Source of the DNA: Sphaerisporangium sp.
GTDB lineage: Bacteria > Actinomycetota > Actinomycetes > Streptosporangiales > Streptosporangiaceae
Reading direction: 5' to 3'
Length of the DNA stretch: 64,000 nt
NCBI GenBank assembly: GCA_025964675.1
Contig: JAOPYI010000192.1
Location: 1 to 64,000, forward strand
Part shown: positions 1-9,150 of the stretch, in pieces
Numbering within the stretch: the stretch's first letter is position 1
Layout: every line of letters starts with the position of its first letter
Notes under the pieces: model-generated
Database searches by the model: none
What the model saw: only the letters and a program-made list of their open reading frames with translations
What the model was told of the DNA's origin: nothing
Position numbers and translations under genes: made by a program

Positions 1-390
1 CACCGAGCCGTTCGCCCCGTCACCGCTGCCGGTGATGCCCTGCGGGTACCACACGTTGGTGGAGTCGTCGCCGCTCGCCCAGCAGAAGCCTTTGACGGAG
101 GCGGACACGTGGAGGTCGGTGGCGTGGCAGATCGCCTGGGTCTGGTAGCCCCCGGAGACGACGTCCCCGAGGTTGGTCACCGCCAGCGGCCTGGATGAGG
201 CCTCCACGGCGTCGCGGTAGCCGGTGATGGTGGAGAAGCTGCCCTCATCGGTCAGCGGGCGTACGCCGCTGAGCTCCTGAGAGGTGATGACACCGCCGGT
301 GGCGGCGTTCACGGGGGCCGGCCACGCCAGCACGCTCGCCAGTACGAGCGCGAGGGCGGCGGCGAGCCGGGTCAAGCGTCCTACGTCCAT
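1..390 (-). CDS. Secreted protein of unknown function, 3' end outside window
   Basis: An open frame runs from an ATG at 390 to the window edge without a stop (130 codons visible). It is preceded by an AGGGAG ribosome site. Residues 1-35 form a signal peptide: DVGRLTRL, a hydrophobic Ala/Leu/Val core, then a likely cleavage near VNAAT. The mature part has two Cys (CHATD, KGFCWASG) and is rich in Gly, Ser and Thr. I do not recognise the family. It lies 174 bases downstream of the GH20 gene on the same strand, so it may be the last gene of the sugar operon or have its own promoter. Confidence 0.7.
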   Translation of the reverse strand, partial: MDVGRLTRLAAALALVLASVLAWPAPVNAATGGVITSQELSGVRPLTDEGSFSTITGYRDAVEASSRPLAVTNLGDVVSGGYQTQAICHATDLHVSASVKGFCWASGDDSTNVWYPQGITGSGDGANGSV

Positions 391-564
391 GTGTGACTCC
401 CTGGGGGTTGGAGGATGGCACGGAGGTGCTCGTGGGAATGCTCGCGATCAAGCGCGGAGGTGTCTCGGGACGGGGCGTGATCAGGCGGGAGGCGCCCGAG
501 CGCTCGGTCACAGGAGTGCGACACGTGATCGGAGGGCGGCCAGGTGGCAGGGGTGGGGGCTTCG

Positions 565-2241
565 TCACGCCTGGCCGCCGCGGATGTTGCCCGTCTCGAC
601 GGCCATGCGGGCGAGCCAGCGGTCGAGGTCCTCCGGGCGGCCGGGCACGCCGGGCCGGGTCTGCCAGGGCAGCGGGCCTTGCTCGCGCCGGTACTCCACC
701 CCGATCGCGTCCAGCCGTTCCAGGTGGGCGGAGAGCCGTACCAGGAACTCCTCGAAGTCGCGCTCGCCGCGGCACCACACGGCCTCCGCGAAGGCGGAGA
801 GCCGTGGAAAGGCCATGTAGTCGAGCCGCCGGGCCGAGTCGATCAGCTCGGTCCACAGGCAGCAGGAGGAGCCGATGACATGCCCTGCCTCGCCGGCGGT
901 GAGCTCCGCGGGCACGGGGTCGAACGCGTACACACCGGCGAGGGTGAGCACCGTGCCGAAGGGGACCGGCTCCTCGGGGCTCTCGGACTGCCGGTAGTCG
1001 AGGTACACCGAGGTGTTCACACAGTTGATCACGTCGTGGCCGGCGCGGGCTCCCGAGACCGCCCCGTCGACGCTTCGCCAGGACGCGACCACCGCCCCGG
1101 GCGCGAGCCCGCCCTCGAGGATCTCATCCCAGCCGACGAGCCGCCTGCCCCGCGCCGCGAGGTAGGCGTCGAACTGCCGGACGAACCAGCTCTGCAGCTC
1201 GTCCTCGTCACGCAGGCCGAGCTCGGCGATCCGCTGTCGCGCGGCGGTGCTGACCCGCCACTGGTCCTTGCGGCATTCGTCCCCGCCGACGCAGATGTAC
1301 GGGCTCGGGAAAAGCTCCAGCACCTCGTCGAACACGTTCTGGAAGAACTTGACCGTGCTGTCCTCGACGTTGAGGACGTTGTCGGAGACTCCCCAGGCCG
1401 TGGCCACATCCAGCGGGGTGTCGAGGTTGCCGAGCTCGGGATGAGCGGCGATCGCGGCCTGCGTGTGACCGGGGATGTCGATCTCCGGGACCACGGTGAC
1501 GTGCCGGGCCGCCGCGTAGGCCACGATCTCCTTGATGTCCTCCTGCGTGTAGAAGCCTCCGTGGGGCAGGCCGTCCTTCGGCCCGCGCCACCCGGTCTGG
1601 CTCTCCTGCCGCCAGGCACCGACCTCGGTGAGGCGGGGATACCGCTTGATCTCCAGGCGCCAGCCCTGGTCGTCGGTCAGGTGCAGGTGGAGCACGTTGA
1701 GCTTGTGCATGGCCAGCAGGTCGACGAAGCGCAGGACCTCCGCCTTGGGGATGAAATGCCGGGCCACGTCGAGCAGGCAGCCCCGCCAGGCGAAGCGGGG
1801 ACCGTCCTCGACCTGGACGGCGGGCAGGACCCAGGGCCCCGCGCCGAGGGGAGCGCTGCGGAACGCCTCGGCGGGGAGCAGCTGGCGAAGCGTCTGCGCG
1901 GCGTAGAACGCGCCGGCCGGTCCCGCCGCGTCGATGCGGACCGCCTCAGCGTCCACCGTAAGCCGGTAGTCCTCCAGCCCGAGATCACGACCCTGCCGCT
2001 CCCCGGCACCGTGCGCGGCACCCGGCTCGACATCTTGGCCGGGCTCCGCGAGGGCCAGGACGATCGTTCCGAGGCCCGGCCGGCCCGGAGGAAGGTCGTA
2101 GCCGGTCGCCGCTCCCAGCTCACCCCGTAGCCAGGCCGCCACGCCTGCCAGCGCGGGATGCGCCGCGATCCTGGTGTCCTGGTCGATGGTGAACGAGCCT
2201 GGGCGGTATTCCCGTCCTTCGGGCCTCGGGATGATCATCAT
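565..2241 (-). CDS. Beta-N-acetylhexosaminidase, glycoside hydrolase family 20
   Basis: 558 aa. GH20 enzymes remove terminal beta-linked GlcNAc or GalNAc by substrate-assisted catalysis. An N-terminal GH20b-like domain (about 10-140) precedes the TIM barrel. The barrel shows RGCLLDVARHF (153-163), HLHLTDDQGWR (185-195), PEIDIPGHT (252-260) and the catalytic Asp-Glu pair in CVGGDE (D321-E322). There is no signal peptide, so it should act in the cytoplasm on imported sugars. The ribosome site GAAAGGA overlaps the stop of the preceding GH27 gene with a gap of only 6 bases, which indicates translational coupling. It is a late gene of the operon led by the GH36 gene. Confidence 0.93.
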   Translation of the reverse strand: MMIIPRPEGREYRPGSFTIDQDTRIAAHPALAGVAAWLRGELGAATGYDLPPGRPGLGTIVLALAEPGQDVEPGAAHGAGERQGRDLGLEDYRLTVDAEAVRIDAAGPAGAFYAAQTLRQLLPAEAFRSAPLGAGPWVLPAVQVEDGPRFAWRGCLLDVARHFIPKAEVLRFVDLLAMHKLNVLHLHLTDDQGWRLEIKRYPRLTEVGAWRQESQTGWRGPKDGLPHGGFYTQEDIKEIVAYAAARHVTVVPEIDIPGHTQAAIAAHPELGNLDTPLDVATAWGVSDNVLNVEDSTVKFFQNVFDEVLELFPSPYICVGGDECRKDQWRVSTAARQRIAELGLRDEDELQSWFVRQFDAYLAARGRRLVGWDEILEGGLAPGAVVASWRSVDGAVSGARAGHDVINCVNTSVYLDYRQSESPEEPVPFGTVLTLAGVYAFDPVPAELTAGEAGHVIGSSCCLWTELIDSARRLDYMAFPRLSAFAEAVWCRGERDFEEFLVRLSAHLERLDAIGVEYRREQGPLPWQTRPGVPGRPEDLDRWLARMAVETGNIRGGQA

Positions 2242-2247
2242 GTCCTT

Positions 2248-4257
2248 TCAGTCGCAGGTGATCTTGGCGTCGGCGAAGTCGGCGTGGTCCCAATAGGCGT
2301 TGTCGACGCCGTTGGTGGCCACGAGGCGGATGTACGTCGCCCCCTTCACCGAGGCGGTGACCTTCTTCGCGGGCTGGTCGCCGGTGACGACGCCGGACCG
2401 GGCGGTGCGCTCGCCGTCCGCCCAGACCTGGAACTCCACCGACCCGTGCTTGGCCGCCGGCTCGTCGACCTCGTCGTCGACGCCGCCGAAGAACTCGACT
2501 GTGGAGCAGCGGCCCGCGGCGTAGAACTCGATGTCGGCGAGGGCATGGGCACCGAGGCCCTTGGCGTACGTGGTGCCCTGGACGGTGAGTGGACGTCCGT
2601 CCCCCGCGCCGCCGTCACCGTTGCTGCGGTCCCGCTCGACCGGCCCGAGGTGGTTGGTCATGGCGGTCCACGGCAGATCGCTCAGGTACGTCGTGCCGGA
2701 CGCGGGCGCCTTGGCCAGCAGCACGTCGGCGCCCGAGGTGACCTTGGGTCCTCCGTCCCAGGTGACCTCGCCGCCGACCTGGTACGTGCTCAGCTGGGCG
2801 TCGGCGGGCGGGGTGACCTCCCACGTCGTCTCGAAGGCGTCACCGGTGGCGAGGTTCTTCGGCGAGGCCGCTGCGGTGACCGCGGCCGCCTTCCAGCCAC
2901 CGGGCACGGTCAGCGAGACGGTCGCCTTCCTGAGCTTGTCGGTGCCGCCGGTGTTGGCGGCCCGGGTGATGATCCGGTTGGCCTTGCCCGGTTCGAGCAC
3001 CGTGGGGCGGTTGTTCCCGAGGAACGACGTGGGGTCGACCTCGAACGTCACCGCGGGCGGCGCGTCGGCCCCTCCGGCGCTGATGCGGTACATAAGGACG
3101 CCGTGCGGCGGCACGGCCGCGCCGATGTCCCCCTTGGTGAGGGTGACGGCGCCGGTCCACAGGTCCTCGACCCGGTACCTCGCGGCGTCCGGCAGCCTGA
3201 GCCGGGCGGCCGTCGCGGTGATGGTGGCGTACCGGTTGCTCTCGTTGAACAGCACCACCGCGTGGTCGCCGTTCTGCAGCGGCTTGTCGATGACGTGGTA
3301 CCAGCCGTTGGTGCTGGTGTAGTGCCCCTGCAGCCCGAGCGGGTCCTGGTCGACGGCGATCACCTTGGTGTTGCCGATGATGTCGCCGCTCAGCTTGGCG
3401 ACGTCGGCCTGGGCGACCAGCGGCGACGCCATGACGGCCCAGAGGCTGAACTGGGTCTGGTACTCCCTGGCCGTCATACCGCCCCGGCCCGCCTGGAGCA
3501 GGTCGGCGTCGTTCCAGCTGCCCGGCCCGGCGTACTCGCCGCGCAGCATGTTGGTCTCCCAGACGTCGACCATGTGCGCGTAGGCGTCGGTCAGCGGCTT
3601 GGTCACGACGTTCGTACGCCACGACGTTGCGACCTGCTTGCCCCAGAGCCATGGGACCGTGCTGCCGTCCTCGTTGTTCATGGCGAACGCGACCGAGTCG
3701 CCAAGCGCGTCCCGCATCGCCGGGTAGAGCGTCTGGGCGATCTGCTGGACATTCTTGCCGGGGAAGTCCGCGGTGGGGATCGAGCACCAGTCGTACTTGA
3801 GGTAGTCGACGCCCCAGATCGCGATCTGCGCGCCGTCGGCGGCCTCGTGCTTGTAGGCGCCAGGGCCCCTGCCGGAGCAGGCGGTGGTACCCGCCGAATG
3901 GCTGAGGCCGAGCTTGAGGCCCTTGCCGTGGACGTAGTCGGCGAGCGCCTTGATCCCGCCGGGGAAGCGGATGGCGTCGGCGACCAGACGTCCCTGCGGG
4001 TCCCGCTGCTTGGCGAGCCAGCAGCCGTCGACGATGACGTACTTGTAGCCCGCGGCGGCCAGGCCGTCGCCGGCCAGTGTGTCGGCGGCGTTCCTGACGG
4101 CCGCCTCGGAGACGGTGCACGCGAGGGTGCGGCTGTTCCAGCCCATCGGCGGAGCGCCGACCGTCGGCGGCGCGGTCCCGGTCTGGGCGGCGGACGCCAA
4201 CGGGACGGCGAGCATGCCGAGCAGGACCGCCGTGGCGGCGGCCGTTCGTCGATACAT
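2248..4257 (-). CDS. Secreted GH27-family (alpha-galactosidase-like) protein with C-terminal NPCBM domain
   Basis: 669 aa. A signal peptide (1-24, cleavage near ASAAQ) is followed by a GH27 barrel (about 33-390), a NEW3-like beta domain (about 400-510) and an NPCBM carbohydrate-binding domain (about 525-669). Barrel hallmarks are PPMGWNS, VDYLKYDWC (nucleophile position D156), AGPGSWNDADLL and FSLWAVMASPL. The canonical acid/base Asp in WRTTGDI (rice; D231 of human alpha-Gal A) aligns by eye with WRTNVVT (212-218), so that Asp appears to be missing. YDNC is also YDWC here. Substrate specificity is therefore uncertain. It may be an atypical hydrolase or a binding protein. It sits between phoD and the GH20 gene. 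Confidence 0.85.
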   Translation of the reverse strand: MYRRTAAATAVLLGMLAVPLASAAQTGTAPPTVGAPPMGWNSRTLACTVSEAAVRNAADTLAGDGLAAAGYKYVIVDGCWLAKQRDPQGRLVADAIRFPGGIKALADYVHGKGLKLGLSHSAGTTACSGRGPGAYKHEAADGAQIAIWGVDYLKYDWCSIPTADFPGKNVQQIAQTLYPAMRDALGDSVAFAMNNEDGSTVPWLWGKQVATSWRTNVVTKPLTDAYAHMVDVWETNMLRGEYAGPGSWNDADLLQAGRGGMTAREYQTQFSLWAVMASPLVAQADVAKLSGDIIGNTKVIAVDQDPLGLQGHYTSTNGWYHVIDKPLQNGDHAVVLFNESNRYATITATAARLRLPDAARYRVEDLWTGAVTLTKGDIGAAVPPHGVLMYRISAGGADAPPAVTFEVDPTSFLGNNRPTVLEPGKANRIITRAANTGGTDKLRKATVSLTVPGGWKAAAVTAAASPKNLATGDAFETTWEVTPPADAQLSTYQVGGEVTWDGGPKVTSGADVLLAKAPASGTTYLSDLPWTAMTNHLGPVERDRSNGDGGAGDGRPLTVQGTTYAKGLGAHALADIEFYAAGRCSTVEFFGGVDDEVDEPAAKHGSVEFQVWADGERTARSGVVTGDQPAKKVTASVKGATYIRLVATNGVDNAYWDHADFADAKITCD

Positions 4258-4271
4258 GGTGGGGGCTCCCG

Positions 4272-5837
4272 TCAGGCGGGGTTCAGGGTGGGGTTGCCGG
4301 GCTCGATGACGAAGGAGCCGGAGGTGTACGCGGGGGCGAACGGCTCGGAGACGTAGCCGAGGGAGCGGAAGTCGACCTTCATCTCCCGCTCGGAGAGCAC
4401 GGTGCGCACGTAGCCTCGCCGGCCGTTGAAGAACTTCACGTGCGGGTTCTCGGAGAGCAGGATCTGGGTGTTGGGGTACTCGTCCATACCGTCGCCCTCG
4501 GAGGTGACGGAGGTGGAGACCAACTCGACGGCCACGGACGGCGACCCGGGGTCGGCGTAGTCGCGCTTCACCTCACCCGCCCAGTGGGAATGGACGTCAC
4601 CGGTGAGCACGACACCGTTTCGCTTGTTGTCGGCGATGGCGGCGGCCACCCGGTTGCGACCGGCGGCATAGCCGTCCCAGCCCTCGTTGGAGTACTGGTG
4701 CTCGGGGCCGTTCTTCCAGTCCATCTGCATGAAGAACACCTGCTGGCCGAGCAGGTCCCACACGGCCTGCGACGTACGCAGCCGCTCGCCCAGCCAGGCC
4801 TCCTGCTCGGCGCCGAGGATCGTGCGGTTCGCAGCCAGCCGGTCGGTGCAGTCGTCGCCGACGAGCTGCGACTTGCCCGTGCAGGCGTACAGGTCGCGGT
4901 ACTGCCGGGTGTCGAGCATGTGCATGTTGGCGACCGCACCCCAGCGCAGCGTGTGGTAGAGCGCCATCTTGGGGCCGTCCGGTTTCTGCGACCGGCGCAG
5001 CGGCATGTTCTCCCAGAACGCCTGGAAGGCCGCCGCCTTCCGCGGCAGGAACGGCGGGTCGGGCTGCTCGGGCACGTCGCCGGCCCAGGCGTTCTCGATG
5101 TCGTGGTCGTCGAACACGATGGTCCACGGCGCGACGGCGTGTGCCATCTGCAGGTCGGGATCGGCCTTGTGCTGCGCGTGCCGCAGCCGGTATCCGGCCA
5201 GGTCGAAACACTCCCCACCCGCCTGGTCACGCACGGGGTACTTGTAGTCGCCGTACTCGTAGATGTAGTCGCCGAGGAAGGCGATCAGATCCGGGTGCTC
5301 CTCCGCCATCCGGCGGTACGGCGTGAACCATCCCTTCTGGTAGTCCGCGCACGAGGTGAAGGACAGGTGTAGGTCGCGCGTGCGGGTGCCCGGCGCGGGG
5401 GTGGTGAGGGTACGCCCCGTGGGCGACAGCTCGTTCTCCACCTTGAACCGGTAGAAGTACTCGGCGTCCGCGTCCAGGCCGCCCAGTTCGACGTGGACGC
5501 TGTGCGCCTCCTCGGGCCGGGCGACCTCGACGCCGTGCCGTACGACCTTGTTGAACTTCTCATCCTTGGCCACCTGCCACTGGACCGGCACCGGCCGGGC
5601 CGGCATGCCGCCGAGACCGTCGGGCGCGACCGGGTCCATGGCGAGACGGGTCCACAGGACCACGCCGCTCGGCTCCGGCTCGCCGGAGGCCACGCCGAGC
5701 TGGAACACGTCCGTCAGGGGGGTGGGGCGGCCGCGCGCCGCCCTGGCGGCCGCGGGCCCGGGCGAACCGAGCGCGACGGCGAGGCCGAGGCCGCCGGCCA
5801 TGAGGGAACGTCGGGAGATCCCCTTGGATGAGGGCAT
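4272..5837 (-). CDS. phoD: PhoD-family alkaline phosphatase/phosphodiesterase, Tat-exported
   Basis: 521 aa from the ATG at 5837, chosen because AAGGAGA lies just upstream and the Tat signal then begins at the N-terminus (SRRSLM, Arg-Arg at 9-10). An upstream in-frame start would add 24 residues ahead of the Tat motif. A fibronectin-like N-domain is followed by the metallophosphatase domain. Visible metal and active-site motifs are FTSCADY (160-166), GDYIYEYG (189-196), FDDHDIENAW and LTGDVHSHW. PhoD enzymes cleave phosphomonoesters and phosphodiesters, including teichoic acids, outside the cell. It lies inside the sugar operon, 14 bases upstream of the GH27 gene and 90 bases downstream of the binding protein gene, an unusual setting. 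Confidence 0.92.
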   Translation of the reverse strand: MPSSKGISRRSLMAGGLGLAVALGSPGPAAARAARGRPTPLTDVFQLGVASGEPEPSGVVLWTRLAMDPVAPDGLGGMPARPVPVQWQVAKDEKFNKVVRHGVEVARPEEAHSVHVELGGLDADAEYFYRFKVENELSPTGRTLTTPAPGTRTRDLHLSFTSCADYQKGWFTPYRRMAEEHPDLIAFLGDYIYEYGDYKYPVRDQAGGECFDLAGYRLRHAQHKADPDLQMAHAVAPWTIVFDDHDIENAWAGDVPEQPDPPFLPRKAAAFQAFWENMPLRRSQKPDGPKMALYHTLRWGAVANMHMLDTRQYRDLYACTGKSQLVGDDCTDRLAANRTILGAEQEAWLGERLRTSQAVWDLLGQQVFFMQMDWKNGPEHQYSNEGWDGYAAGRNRVAAAIADNKRNGVVLTGDVHSHWAGEVKRDYADPGSPSVAVELVSTSVTSEGDGMDEYPNTQILLSENPHVKFFNGRRGYVRTVLSEREMKVDFRSLGYVSEPFAPAYTSGSFVIEPGNPTLNPA

Positions 5838-5927
5838 GGGGGGCTGTTCTCCTTGCTGAGAGATCACCGGGGAGGGTGCCGGAGCGCTGTCCGGCGGCGC
5901 GGCGGTCACCGCGCCGCCGGAGGGGTG

Positions 5928-7256
5928 TCACCTGATGGAGGCGTTGCCCTCTTGGACGGCCTGGTCGGCGGCCGACTTCGGGGAGATCTTGCCGAGGTAC
6001 ATGTCGTTGAAGATCTGGTTCATCTTGGGCTCGAAGCCGGTGAAGCCGGTCACCACCGGCAGGTTGTACGTCTGACCCTTCGACTCCTCGAGGAACGGCG
6101 ACACGTCGAGCTTCTTGGAGTTCTTCCAGTAGTCGACGTAGCCCTGGTCGAGGCTGGAGATCGCCGGGAAGACGTACCCGGCGTCACCCATGATCTTCTG
6201 AGCTTCAGGAGAGGCGAGGAAGGCGGCCAGCTGCTGGGCCTCCTTCGGGTGCTTGGACTTGGAGTAGACGGCCTCCGACAGGCCGTTGATGTTGACCGAC
6301 CGCCCCTTCGGGCCCTCCGGCATGGCGGCGACCCCGATCTCGAAGTTGGACTCGGGCGCCACGAACGGCAGAAGCGCGTTGTTGGCGGGGAACATGGCCA
6401 CCTCTCCGCGCTCGAACATCGGCGTGACCTTGCCGGTCGGCGGGTTGGTCTGGGTGGCCGGGGGCGACACGTGGTACTTGTTCACGAGGTCGACGCCCCA
6501 CTGCAGCGCCTGTACCGAGGCGTCGTCGTTGAAGACGTACTTGCCGAACGGCCTGTCAATGAGCTTGCCGCCGTTGGAGTTCACCCAGTTCATCCACTGA
6601 GTCTGGTAGTGGTTCCAGGAGGCGAACCCCCACTGCTTGACCTTGCCGACGTCGAAGCCGCTCTCGTCCGGGTGCTTGCCGTTGGCGTCCACCGTGAGCT
6701 TGCGCGCGAGCTCCAGGAACGTGCCCGAGCCGTCAGGCGCCCAGGTCAGCTTGGCCGGCAGCTCGACGCCCGCCTTCTTGAAGGCGTCCTTGTTGTAAAG
6801 CATGCCGACGATGCCCCAGTCCTTGGGCACGCCGTAAAGCTTGCCCTGGTAGGTGTAGGAGTCGACGACGTTCTTGTTGTAGATGCTCGTGTCGAGCTTC
6901 AGCGGGCTGAGGTCGGCCAGGATGCCTTTGGTGACGAACTCGGGGAACTGCGAGCCCGTCATCCAGAAGACGTCAGGCGCGGTGCCCGCCACGGCGTCGG
7001 CCGTCATCTTGGTCCAGTACTGGTCGTACGGCAGCAGCTCGATGTTGACGTCGATGTTCGGGTGGCCCTTCTTGAAGGCGGCCACCACCTTCTCGAAGCC
7101 GACCTTCTGCTGGTCGTCCCAGAGCCGGTAGGTCAGAGTGACCTTGTCACCGGAGCCGGAGGCACCGGAGCCACTCGAGCCGCCGCAGGCCGCGGTGGCA
7201 GCGAGCAGTAGTGCGCCGAAAGCGGCGCCGGCCCAGCGAATTCGGGGGGATGTCAT
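5928..7256 (-). CDS. Sugar ABC transporter substrate-binding lipoprotein (family 1)
   Basis: 442 aa from the ATG at 7256, chosen for the GAAAGGTG site upstream and because it places the signal peptide at the start. A 15-residue-longer start is possible. The lipoprotein signal ends at a lipobox with Cys24 (ATAAC), followed by a Gly/Ser linker. The body has the UgpB/MalE-like fold signature: TYRLWDDQQK, AVAGTAPDVFWM, a GVPKDWGIVGMLYNK segment and a C-terminal NGLSEAVYSKSKHPKEA stretch. It should deliver an oligosaccharide or glycoside to the two permeases encoded just upstream in the operon. No cognate ATPase is present, so a shared MsiK-type ATPase encoded elsewhere is likely. Confidence 0.93.
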   Translation of the reverse strand: MTSPRIRWAGAAFGALLLAATAACGGSSGSGASGSGDKVTLTYRLWDDQQKVGFEKVVAAFKKGHPNIDVNIELLPYDQYWTKMTADAVAGTAPDVFWMTGSQFPEFVTKGILADLSPLKLDTSIYNKNVVDSYTYQGKLYGVPKDWGIVGMLYNKDAFKKAGVELPAKLTWAPDGSGTFLELARKLTVDANGKHPDESGFDVGKVKQWGFASWNHYQTQWMNWVNSNGGKLIDRPFGKYVFNDDASVQALQWGVDLVNKYHVSPPATQTNPPTGKVTPMFERGEVAMFPANNALLPFVAPESNFEIGVAAMPEGPKGRSVNINGLSEAVYSKSKHPKEAQQLAAFLASPEAQKIMGDAGYVFPAISSLDQGYVDYWKNSKKLDVSPFLEESKGQTYNLPVVTGFTGFEPKMNQIFNDMYLGKISPKSAADQAVQEGNASIR

Positions 7257-7377
7257 ATTCGCTGACACCTTTCTTTCGTGTCTTGCCTGTTCGGAGCTCA
7301 TGTCAGGCCGTCGGGGCCGCGTAGACCGTCGAGGCTGTCGGACCTGGGTGATGCCGTGGAGGTAGCCGGGGGGGAGG

Positions 7378-8187
7378 TCATTTGAGGCCCGTGAGGACCA
7401 CCGATCGCACGATGTAGCGCTGGAAGAAGATGAAGATCGCGACCATGGGGATGAGAGCGATCAGGCTGCCGGCCATCATCAAGGTGTCGTCCACGCCGAC
7501 GGCCCCCTTGAGACCGGAGAGCGCGACCGTGATCACCCTGGTGTCGTCGCCGCTCGTGATGATCAATGGCCACATGAAGTTGTTCCATGAGGAGATCACC
7601 GTGATGATCGCCAGCGTGCCGAGAGCGGGCCGGCTGAGCGGCAGGATGATCCGCCACAGGGTCGTGAGCGGCCCCGCCCCGTCTATGCGCGCCGCGTCCT
7701 CCAGCCCCGCCGGGATGCCCCGGAAGAACTGCCGCATCAGGAAGATCCCGTACGGCGTGCCGAGGAGGTACGGGACGAGCAGGCCGTACCAGGTGTTGAC
7801 CAGGTCGAGCTGGCGCATGATGAGGAACAGCGGGATGACCGTCACCGCGGTCGGCACCATCAGCGTGGCCATGTACAACCAGAACAGCGCCTCCCTGCCA
7901 CGGAACCGCATGCGCGCGAAGGCGTAGGCCGCGAAGGTCGTGAAGACCAGCTGGCCCGCCGTCAGCGCAGCCGTCATCACCAGCGTGTTGCCGAGAAAGT
8001 GCGGAAAGCCCGTGCCGAGCAACCGCTCGATGTTGCCGAGCGACGGCGGGAAGGCGGGCAGCCACGGCTTCGTCGCGTTGAGCTGGCCACGCGACTTGGA
8101 TGCGGTGAGCACCACGAGCAGGTACGGGAAGACCGATAGGAAGGCCCCGACGAGCAGAACCGCGTAGATCCCGAACTTCTTGAACAC
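7378..8187 (-). CDS. Carbohydrate ABC transporter permease, MalG type
   Basis: 269 aa, six predicted membrane helices starting near residue 8 (YAVLLVGAFLSVFPYL). The EAA loop that contacts the ATPase is clear (EDAARIDGAGP). The C-terminus ends on a short hydrophilic tail (VVLTGLK), as in other MalG/UgpE-like permeases. It follows the MalF-type gene after 12 bases and precedes the binding-protein gene after a 121-base gap that contains no gene. It forms the membrane channel with the MalF-type subunit. Confidence 0.94.
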   Translation of the reverse strand: MFKKFGIYAVLLVGAFLSVFPYLLVVLTASKSRGQLNATKPWLPAFPPSLGNIERLLGTGFPHFLGNTLVMTAALTAGQLVFTTFAAYAFARMRFRGREALFWLYMATLMVPTAVTVIPLFLIMRQLDLVNTWYGLLVPYLLGTPYGIFLMRQFFRGIPAGLEDAARIDGAGPLTTLWRIILPLSRPALGTLAIITVISSWNNFMWPLIITSGDDTRVITVALSGLKGAVGVDDTLMMAGSLIALIPMVAIFIFFQRYIVRSVVLTGLK

Positions 8188-8199
8188 CGATGCCCCCTC

Positions 8200-9150
8200 T
8201 CAGCTCAGGTCGTAGGTCGTGCGGCGGTTGAAGTAGCGCACCTGCACCAGCGTGACCGCCAGAATGATCACGAAGAGGATCACCGCCAGCGCCGACGCGT
8301 AGCCGAAGTCGAACTCCCTGAACGCGGTGGCGAAGATCTTGAAGTTGAACACCTCGGTGCCGTGGCTCGGCCCCCCGTCCGTCATCACGAAGACGGTGTC
8401 GAACACCTGGAAGGCCCCGATCATGTTCGTGACCAGCACGAAGAACATCGCCGGGTTCAGCAGTGGCAGGGTGATCGTGAAGAACCGCTGCCAGGACGTC
8501 GCGCCGTCCGTCGAAGCCGCGTCGTGCAGCTCCTTCGGGATCCCCTGCAGGCCCGCCAGGAAGAACAGCATGTTGTAGCCGGTGTGCTGCCAGATGTTGA
8601 CGAGCGCGACGGCGGGCAGGGCCCACGTGCTGTCCGAGAGCCACTCGGGGCCCTGGATGCCCACCACCGCCAGCGCGCTGTTGATGGCACCGTTGACCGG
8701 GTCGAAGATCCAGTCCCAGATGAGGCCCATCACGATCGGCGTGGCGATCCAGGGCACCACGAACAGGGCCCGGAAGACCTTCACGCCCTTCACTCGCTGG
8801 TTCAGCAGGACGGCGAGGCAGAGCGCCAGCACGGTCTGCAGGGGTACGCACAGCAGCACGTACAGCACGGTGACGCCGAGCGAGTGGCTCACCGACGGGT
8901 CGGCGACGAGCTTCCGGTAGTTGTCGAGGCCCGTGAACGTCGGGTCGGACAGCAACCGCCAGTTGAAGAAGCTGAGGGCCGCCACGATCAGCACGGGAAG
9001 CAGGAGGAAGGCCACCACGCCGAACAGGCTGGGTGCGACGAAGAGGTAGGGGTACCAGCTGGTGAGCCGGCGACGGCGCGGCGCGGCCGGGGCGGCCGTC
9101 CTGCCGGGCGCAGCCTCCGAGCCGGCGACCTCGACCTGGGCCCGGCTCAC
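8200..9150 (-). CDS. Carbohydrate ABC transporter permease, MalF type
   Basis: 316 aa from a GTG at 9150 that overlaps the stop of the GH36 gene by 4 bases (GTGA). Longer in-frame extensions run through the GH36 coding region and look like shadow sequence. The N-terminal tail is basic (RRRRLTSWYPY) and leads into the first of six membrane helices. The EAA loop is LHDAASTDGAT. The C-terminal helix is followed by QVRYFNRR. It pairs with the MalG-type permease to import the sugar substrate of this operon. Confidence 0.92.
   Translation of the reverse strand: MSRAQVEVAGSEAAPGRTAAPAAPRRRRLTSWYPYLFVAPSLFGVVAFLLLPVLIVAALSFFNWRLLSDPTFTGLDNYRKLVADPSVSHSLGVTVLYVLLCVPLQTVLALCLAVLLNQRVKGVKVFRALFVVPWIATPIVMGLIWDWIFDPVNGAINSALAVVGIQGPEWLSDSTWALPAVALVNIWQHTGYNMLFFLAGLQGIPKELHDAASTDGATSWQRFFTITLPLLNPAMFFVLVTNMIGAFQVFDTVFVMTDGGPSHGTEVFNFKIFATAFREFDFGYASALAVILFVIILAVTLVQVRYFNRRTTYDLS

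Noticed and set aside
2158-4356. Very long open frame (732 codons) opposite the GH27 gene
   Set aside because: It is an antisense shadow of high-GC coding sequence: Arg/Gly/Val-rich, no ribosome site and no recognisable domain.
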